In this document: piece after piece, positions 17,859 to 23,204 of the stretch | Numbering within the stretch: position 1 is the stretch's first letter | Layout of the letters: the number at the start of each line of letters is the position of its first letter | DNA from: a virus | Length of the DNA stretch: 23,204 nucleotides | IMG/VR virus record: IMGVR_UViG_3300035179_000063 | Coordinates: 1-23,204 of that record | Reading direction: 5' to 3' (one strand) | The notes under the pieces: model-generated | What the model was told of the DNA's origin: nothing | Seen by the model: the letters and a program-made list of their open reading frames with translations, nothing else | Databases searched by the model: none | Made by a program: the position numbers and the translations under genes

Positions 17859-18359
17859 ATGCCCGGTTTCCCGCGTGGTGCAAGATTCTACATTCATCCC
17901 GTGGCCGGGGTCTACGTCACGGGAACATGGACAGATGCGATCGTGTCGAACGTTGCCGTCAAACAGAAGGCGGCAGCAGCAGAGACTCCCACGATACTCT
18001 ATCCGCTTGAGATGCAGTTCAGAATCAGGCCCGGAGCGAAGATCAAGATCAACAGGATCAAGATCTTCTATGAGATCGCGACGGCAGCTTGCACGGCGGT
18101 CGCTGTGCGACTCCGCAAAGGAACTCTCCCACCTGATGCAACTGCTATGTCAAGCACAGCAGTCACCTTCACCAAAGACATCTCCGATGCGAACATGCTC
18201 ACAGCCGCCCATCACACAGTCATGATCACGCCAAGCGTAGACCTGTTCATTGACGACAATTCATGGGTGCACTTAGAGCTCGATCTGACAGCCGCAGCGA
18301 CAACGGTTCTCCGCATGAAAGGCGCTCTGGTCGAATACAAAGAGCCGCCTGAATACTAG
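17859..18359 (+). CDS. Probable virion structural/decoration protein (166 aa)
   Basis: ATG 17859 with GGAGAG upstream, directly after the capsid gene. The sequence is almost all beta-strand, e.g. ARFYIHPVAGVYVTGTW, FRIRPGAKIKINRIKIFYE and SWVHLELDLTAAATTVLRM, with little charge clustering. The position next to the capsid gene and the jelly-roll-like composition suggest a capsid decoration or head-stabilising protein. No family recognised; could also be a spike component. Confidence 0.55.
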   Translation: MPGFPRGARFYIHPVAGVYVTGTWTDAIVSNVAVKQKAAAAETPTILYPLEMQFRIRPGAKIKINRIKIFYEIATAACTAVAVRLRKGTLPPDATAMSSTAVTFTKDISDANMLTAAHHTVMITPSVDLFIDDNSWVHLELDLTAAATTVLRMKGALVEYKEPPEY

Positions 18360-18379
18360 GCGTAAAACCCCCCATTGTT

Positions 18380-18420
18380 TCCCGCTTTCGGGATCCCGTT
18401 TCAACGTAGGTAGGTAGGTG
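18380..18420. repeat. Intergenic hairpin and GTAG tandem repeat
   Basis: TCCCG-CTTT-CGGGA (18380-18393) is a short perfect hairpin, and GTAG repeats three times at 18406-18417 just before the next ATG (18426), partly serving as a weak ribosome site (GGTGAG). It may space or attenuate expression after the abundant capsid transcript. Function unproven. Confidence 0.35.
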
Positions 18421-18425
18421 AGAAG

Positions 18426-18905
18426 ATGCCGAAGAGTCTGATCGTGAGATCTCGTAGCGAAGCATGTGTAGACGCAGGGAAAGGCTTCGTCAGCCACACA
18501 GGCCCGCGGACTATGAGCGCGGGAGATAACCGACTCGCCAAATTCGGCACAGGATCCTCGAAGGTCATTCGAATCACACGGATCATCTGCTCCGCAGACT
18601 CCACGCTTCGATTCAGAATCACTCAAGCTCCCACGACAACCGCTGACGGAACCGCGCAAGGCGTCAGGAACCGACGCATGGGTAAAGGCCAATCGAATGA
18701 GGCTGTGCTCTACTATGGCCCCACAGTCACCGCAGAAGGCGATCTAGTCTACGACTGCTGGGTGAATCCCGCGACTCCCCTGATCCTAGACCTCACAGAT
18801 TCGCCTTGGGTGATGGATCCGGGCAACAGCATACTCATAACCGTGGCCGCAAGCGCGGGAAACAACGCTTCGTTGGGGATCGAGTGGGACGAAGAGCCCC
18901 GCTGA
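18426..18905 (+). CDS. Probable virion structural protein (159 aa)
   Basis: ATG 18426 after a GGTGAG sequence. A second beta-rich protein following the capsid block: VIRITRIICSADSTLRFRIT, YYGPTVTAEGDLVYDCW and ILITVAASAGNNASLGIEW form alternating strands, with Gly/Thr/Asp turns. Its architecture resembles the preceding 166-residue protein in strand content and size but not obviously in sequence. A capsid-surface or head-completion role is inferred from location. Followed by 55 bases and a strong GGAGG for the large surface protein. Confidence 0.5.
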   Translation: MPKSLIVRSRSEACVDAGKGFVSHTGPRTMSAGDNRLAKFGTGSSKVIRITRIICSADSTLRFRITQAPTTTADGTAQGVRNRRMGKGQSNEAVLYYGPTVTAEGDLVYDCWVNPATPLILDLTDSPWVMDPGNSILITVAASAGNNASLGIEWDEEPR

Positions 18906-18960
18906 AACTGCTAAATAGGTTCACGTACCACTCCGTTACTGGTAGGAGGTCGCTCAGGGA

Positions 18961-21858
18961 GTGAGGCGAATGAAGCTAACCGGGATCCTAGCCCTGACGA
19001 TGCTGATTCTTCTAGCTTCAGGTTTCAATTCAGCCGAGGCAGCTCTCCCAAGTTCGACGTCGAACTCGTTTCTCTCGAATGCTGCCGCAACCGCAGTCTC
19101 GAATCTCTGGGATTCGAGCAGAGGCGCTTTCAAAGCCTCGCCTCTCACTGAGCCGTACAACTATTGGGTTGACGATCAAGGCAAGATGCTTGAGCTTCTT
19201 GCTGCAAGTCCGAACTATTGGAGTTATGGCTCTCAGGTTCGCTCATTCATCTCGAACCATGTCACGGGCGCGGGAAGCGCAATTAGGCGAGACATCATTC
19301 AGAAGCCCACGATCGAAAGCCCGAATCCGCTGGCTTTCGTGGTTCAGAATCGCCTCATAGAAGCCTATGGAGATCTGAGCAAAGCTAAGGATCGCAGTTT
19401 CAAGATCCTCTATCTCCCGCAAGGAACTCTGATGAGCGTCATTCAGGGTCATGTGGTTTGGAACGGCACAGCAGACCTAGACCTGAGCTATGTCTATCCT
19501 CCAACTGCATACTTGATCACGTCAGGGACAAGCGGCGGACTAGAATACGCTCGACTGACTCAGATCTGGGATCTCACAGGATTCAAGATGACGATAGACT
19601 ACACGTTCTGGGAGCATCGCGCATACCTTGAAGTCGGATACAGTTTCTATGCGAAGGCGAACATGACTGACGTGAAAGTTGTCGTTCCACTGGATCAGCT
19701 CGATTGGTTTGGCTCCACAATGTTCGCGGGAGGGCCGCATTTAGGCTATCAATGGGTTTGGATCCCCGGCTATGCAGATCAGAAGAGCAACGACACGCCG
19801 AATCAGCACTTTCTCCCGAATCCCGCTCAATGGAATGCGACGTGGTTCATGGTTCACATGCACGACAAGCCTGACGGAGTGAGCTCGAGCCTCGCAATCG
19901 TGGCCGATTGGGGAGCCAACAAGACTGCTCTCGGAGCCGTAGATAACGCGCTCACAGGATCCGAGCTGCCGCCTCTGCGAAACTCTCCGAACCTTCATTG
20001 GCTCAAACAGTACGCCTTTCTCGGAGCGATGACGCTAGGGCAGACGAAGACTTTCAGCCTCAAATACTATTTCTTGGACGGACATGACTGGACGAATCTC
20101 TCTCCGACATACAGCGAGATCTTCAATCTCTGGAATCTAGCTGACAAGGATCCAAGCCAAAACTATCAGTATGGAGCTCTCGTCTACGGCCTCACGAAAA
20201 TGTATCAGGCCACAGGAGATTCCAACTATCTAACCTTGGCCGTGAGGATCTGGGCGAATTGGGATCGAATGTTCCGAAGTGCTGGCACATATCCCCATGT
20301 CGCAGGAACCTACTTGCAGAGCCTCCCCTTCATGCTTCGCGGAGAGCTCCTTCTCTATTCCTTCTCAAGCGATCCTGGATTCCAAGTTCAAATGAATCAG
20401 GCGATACAACGCGCCCTAGACAAGCTGCTTGAGACGCAGCAACTCAACGGTGCGATGCCCAACTATGGAGGCTTCCAAGAATGGCGCTGGTACAACGAGA
20501 CATCAGGAATCCAGTATTGGGGGAACAGCTATCTCGACTTCACCGCTCCCGCGATTCGGGCGCTCGCAGATTACTACAACGCACGAGGAAACTCGACAGT
20601 TCTCTCTCGAATCACGACTGCGACAAATCACTTCAAGGTCGCGGATGGAACGAGCAACTATCAATATGTCGAATGGGATATCATCGGGCAAGTCGAGCGA
20701 TATCACATTGTTCCCGCCGGGATCATCGTGGGCGGCCAGAATACGACCGCCACAATCTACGATTGGGCTTGGCCGTCCTACAAGTCTGCGATGATCTCTC
20801 AAGCCTACGCGAGCACTCTTGACAGTCTCGGATACAGTCAGCCGATTGCTATGCGAGCGATCTCTCAGCTTTGGTGGAAAGCCACTCTGAATTCGACGCG
20901 AACCGTCGTTTACATCTTCCCTGACAAATACGAGACGAACAGTGAAACGCAGCCTTGGGGAGCTATCGGTTGGAAGGAATGGATGGATGCAGCGACCGCT
21001 CTCACAGGATCCGCGCAGATGGCTCCTGCCGCGATTCTCTCAAGCCTCCGCGTCAACATGACCGCGACATCGTGGGGCGCGAGCATTCTCAGCGTTCAGA
21101 TGTCAGGCGCGTCGGGAGAGACGATCAAGGTCTCAGTGGCAAGCGGCAAAGAGATCGCGGGAGTCTATGTCTCAGGAGCGTCAAGCTATTCGTACACTTG
21201 GGATCCATCTCGAGACGTGGCAGACGTCTCAATCGCGGTGCCTTCCACGGGCACGTACACGCTTCAAATCTACTATCCGACCAACTATGATTTCCATCTC
21301 GAATATCCATACTTCAGGATCACATGGACAGGTTCGGGAGGCACGAAGAATTTCACGGGCTTCATGGTTGCGAATGAGCGCCTTGGAATCGTGAACTCTT
21401 CGAGGACAGGATTCAATGTCGGATGGGCATATCCCTCGTGGTGGATCTTCCTCAATGACACAGCATCAGGCCAGAATGAGATCTGGGTTGTCTACAACAA
21501 GCCTCTTGGATGGGTCTTATCGAACAGCCCTATGCCTTCAAGCAGCTATGGTCAGCAGACCTTGATGGGGAACTTCACTCTCAACGGGATCCTGCATGTG
21601 AAAGCTGATTCAGGAGTCTTCGGTTACGGTCCGAGAATGGCGCAGATCAACGGTCTCACAGCGCCCTACGGAAACGGGACATGGAGCGGATACCGCTATG
21701 AGCTCACAGTTCTACCGATCCCCGGCTACGCATACGGGCAGATCTACATCACTTGGGAGCAAGCTGGCCCCGGCACAGCCACGATCATCGTGGTCGCAGT
21801 TGTCGCGGTGACTGCTGGCGGAGTAGTCTATGTCGCAAGGAAGAGGATTAAGAAATGA
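18961..21858 (+). CDS. Large secreted, membrane-anchored protein with glycosidase-like helical region (965 aa)
   Basis: GTG 18961 lies 10 bases after GGAGGT (ATG 18970 is possible but further away). Residues 1-27 form a signal peptide (KLTGILALTMLILLASG, cleavage near AEA). The last 30 residues hold a TM helix (ATIIVVAVVAVTAGGVVYV) and a basic stop (ARKRIKK). The ectodomain has many Asn-x-Ser/Thr sites. A beta-sandwich-like part (about 130-370) precedes a helical region (about 380-690) with repeated helix pairs and aromatic/acidic clusters (FQEWRWYNETSG, IQYWGNSYLDF), resembling alpha/alpha-toroid glycoside-active proteins, then Ig-like beta domains. Lying between capsid and connector genes, it may be a membrane-displayed spike, receptor-binding or glycan-degrading protein, or a cargo gene. 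No catalytic pair can be assigned with confidence. Confidence 0.7.
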   Translation: MRRMKLTGILALTMLILLASGFNSAEAALPSSTSNSFLSNAAATAVSNLWDSSRGAFKASPLTEPYNYWVDDQGKMLELLAASPNYWSYGSQVRSFISNHVTGAGSAIRRDIIQKPTIESPNPLAFVVQNRLIEAYGDLSKAKDRSFKILYLPQGTLMSVIQGHVVWNGTADLDLSYVYPPTAYLITSGTSGGLEYARLTQIWDLTGFKMTIDYTFWEHRAYLEVGYSFYAKANMTDVKVVVPLDQLDWFGSTMFAGGPHLGYQWVWIPGYADQKSNDTPNQHFLPNPAQWNATWFMVHMHDKPDGVSSSLAIVADWGANKTALGAVDNALTGSELPPLRNSPNLHWLKQYAFLGAMTLGQTKTFSLKYYFLDGHDWTNLSPTYSEIFNLWNLADKDPSQNYQYGALVYGLTKMYQATGDSNYLTLAVRIWANWDRMFRSAGTYPHVAGTYLQSLPFMLRGELLLYSFSSDPGFQVQMNQAIQRALDKLLETQQLNGAMPNYGGFQEWRWYNETSGIQYWGNSYLDFTAPAIRALADYYNARGNSTVLSRITTATNHFKVADGTSNYQYVEWDIIGQVERYHIVPAGIIVGGQNTTATIYDWAWPSYKSAMISQAYASTLDSLGYSQPIAMRAISQLWWKATLNSTRTVVYIFPDKYETNSETQPWGAIGWKEWMDAATALTGSAQMAPAAILSSLRVNMTATSWGASILSVQMSGASGETIKVSVASGKEIAGVYVSGASSYSYTWDPSRDVADVSIAVPSTGTYTLQIYYPTNYDFHLEYPYFRITWTGSGGTKNFTGFMVANERLGIVNSSRTGFNVGWAYPSWWIFLNDTASGQNEIWVVYNKPLGWVLSNSPMPSSSYGQQTLMGNFTLNGILHVKADSGVFGYGPRMAQINGLTAPYGNGTWSGYRYELTVLPIPGYAYGQIYITWEQAGPGTATIIVVAVVAVTAGGVVYVARKRIKK

Positions 21859-23204
21859 GTCTAGCTTTCCAAGACGTCAACGGTCTCTCATTGGAGGCTC
21901 TTCGCCTTGACGAATTGCAGCCGACCTACCGAATCTTCCGACTCAAGAACACAGGATCGTCAAAGGTTGAGAATGTCAAGGTTCGCCTAGAAGAAGTCGG
22001 CCATGCAGTCGCAGACGCTTCGCAACTCGCGCAGCGAGCCGTTCTCGAGATGGATTACACTCGACATAGCAGCGGAGCGCCAGAGCAGCAGTTTCTCGGC
22101 GTCGGCCCGATCTCAGTCATGACGGAGGATCCTGAAGAGCTCGAGGCCGTTCTCATGACAGGTTGGCTTCAACTGAGCGCAGACACTTTCCGATGGGGCA
22201 GCCTTCTCGAGATCGGCATGTTGGATATAGGGGAGCTCGTGGATCTCTACGCGAGATATCAGAAGCCAATCTATGCAGCCACGCTGACTCTCCAATTCTC
22301 AATCCGCAACATTGGAACCGACACGCTTGAGAGCATGGTTCTGACAGGGCAGGGCTCCGACACTCTCAGCCTTGACGGTTCGCTCTTCTCGAGCTCGATC
22401 AACCTTGGAGTCATGGCTCCGGGCACCGTCAAGACTGTCTGGATCAAGACCTCAAGCATCTCTCCGCGAGCCGTCAACGGCAAGATTGAAGCTCTCTCAG
22501 GAACCGTCTCGAGCGGAAGCATCCGTTTCGACGTGGCGGGAAGCCGAGCGTACTGTTCTATTCATCAGGTTCGCAGCTATCTCCAAACGATCAACGTCGA
22601 AGTGATCACGAAAGATGAGGAACTTCTGGATCTGATCTATCGCTCTGCTGATGAGATTGATCGCGCAACGAAAAGGCGCTTCGATCTAGTCGCTGTTACT
22701 GAACGCTATGATGGTGTCGGACAGCAGAAGCTCGTTCTCGACAACTATCCGATCGTAGCTGTTCATGAGGTCAAGATCTTCAACTTCAACAACCAACTGA
22801 TCCGCGATATCAAGGAGACTGATTCAGACTTCGCAAGCAATCTCATCACAGATTCGGAGCGCGGATTCATCACGCTGCCTCCGAACGTGGTGATCATCTT
22901 CCCTGTCCCGCTCGCAGCGATGTTCTACTGGCCCTATTCGAGCTACGGCAGCCACACTCTCAGAGGCACAGACTATGACTACGTGAACCGATTCGGGAGA
23001 GGCGTGGCGAACATTGAAGTCATCTACACCTACGGCTTCGCGACTCCGCCTCCCGGAATTCGAGACGTCTGCATGAAGATGGTCGTAATTGAGATGCTCA
23101 AGAAGAAAGGAGCATCCGACACACAAGGATCCTCAGTCGTCTCAATCGCGGGAATGTCTGAGACTTACACTCAGCAAGGCGGCCAGCAAGCAGGATCCGG
23201 GCCC
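21855..23204 (+). CDS. Head-tail connector with N-terminal extension, partial at window end
   Basis: ATG 21855 overlaps the previous stop (ATGA), and the frame remains open for 450 codons to the last base, so the end is missing. Residues about 1-230 form a beta-rich domain (TYRIFRLKNTGSSKVENVKV; LTLQFSIRNIGTDTLESMVL) like Ig/CARDB-type modules. From about 232 the sequence matches the gp6-type connector plan: CSIHQVRSYLQTIN, EELLDLIYRSADEIDRATKR, RYDGVGQQKLVLDNYPIVAV, VNRFGRGVANIEVIYTYGF and IRDVCMKMVVIEML. gp6-like proteins are usually about 100-200 residues and form the ring under the portal, so the N-terminal addition is unusual and may be surface-exposed on the neck. Confidence 0.7.
   Translation, partial: MSLAFQDVNGLSLEALRLDELQPTYRIFRLKNTGSSKVENVKVRLEEVGHAVADASQLAQRAVLEMDYTRHSSGAPEQQFLGVGPISVMTEDPEELEAVLMTGWLQLSADTFRWGSLLEIGMLDIGELVDLYARYQKPIYAATLTLQFSIRNIGTDTLESMVLTGQGSDTLSLDGSLFSSSINLGVMAPGTVKTVWIKTSSISPRAVNGKIEALSGTVSSGSIRFDVAGSRAYCSIHQVRSYLQTINVEVITKDEELLDLIYRSADEIDRATKRRFDLVAVTERYDGVGQQKLVLDNYPIVAVHEVKIFNFNNQLIRDIKETDSDFASNLITDSERGFITLPPNVVIIFPVPLAAMFYWPYSSYGSHTLRGTDYDYVNRFGRGVANIEVIYTYGFATPPPGIRDVCMKMVVIEMLKKKGASDTQGSSVVSIAGMSETYTQQGGQQAGSGP

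Noticed and set aside
23187-23204. BamHI- and ApaI-type sites at the very end (GGATCCGGGCCC), suggesting a cloning junction
   Set aside because: GGATCC and GATC are common throughout the window, and the coding frame continues to the last base, so vector sequence is not needed to explain it.

Overview
The window looks like part of a tailed double-stranded DNA virus (HK97-fold head module, Caudoviricetes-type) or an integrated provirus, most likely of an archaeon. The viral assignment rests on a recognisable head-gene order: small and large terminase, portal, MuF-like protein, prohead protease/scaffold, major capsid protein and head-tail connector. The archaeal assignment is inference. It rests on a TATA-like box with no Shine-Dalgarno before the first rightward gene, many ribbon-helix-helix (RHH) and tiny zinc-ribbon proteins, frequent TTG/GTG starts, and a secreted protein with a C-terminal membrane anchor. 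No ribosomal RNA, tRNA, CRISPR array or host housekeeping gene is visible, so the host cannot be named.

Layout. 1-4025: regulatory/early region. Two small RHH genes point left and two point right from a divergent promoter with inverted CCTAG/CTAGG repeats. They are followed by a tightly coupled train of tiny genes (zinc ribbons, a DUF4177-like protein, a winged-helix protein, RHH-like proteins), mostly joined by ATGA or similar stop/start overlaps. 4169-6315: an unknown protein, a trypsin-like serine protease, a holin-like membrane protein and an XhlA-like coiled-coil/TM protein, possibly a lysis or envelope cassette. 6341-8482: candidate small terminase, large terminase and a zinc ribbon. 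8570-10092: a 1,523-bp mobile element with imperfect terminal inverted repeats, flanked by an identical 9-bp repeat. It carries a DUF3800 gene and a truncated transposase, and splits a small viral gene whose frame is restored when the element is removed. 10133-18905: portal fused to a D12-class adenine methyltransferase, MuF-like and zinc/HTH small proteins, protease-scaffold, capsid protein and two small beta-rich proteins. 18961-23204: a 965-residue secreted, membrane-anchored protein with a glycosidase-like helical region, then a head-tail connector that runs off the end.

How it works together. The terminases and portal would package DNA into a head built from the capsid protein and the protease-scaffold fusion. 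The adenine methyltransferase is part of the portal polypeptide, and the window is visibly rich in GATC, so modification of viral DNA by a packaging component is a testable idea. The most distinctive points are the portal-methyltransferase fusion with a repeated motif at its borders, the DUF3800-bearing element caught in a viral gene, and the large surface protein embedded in the head operon.
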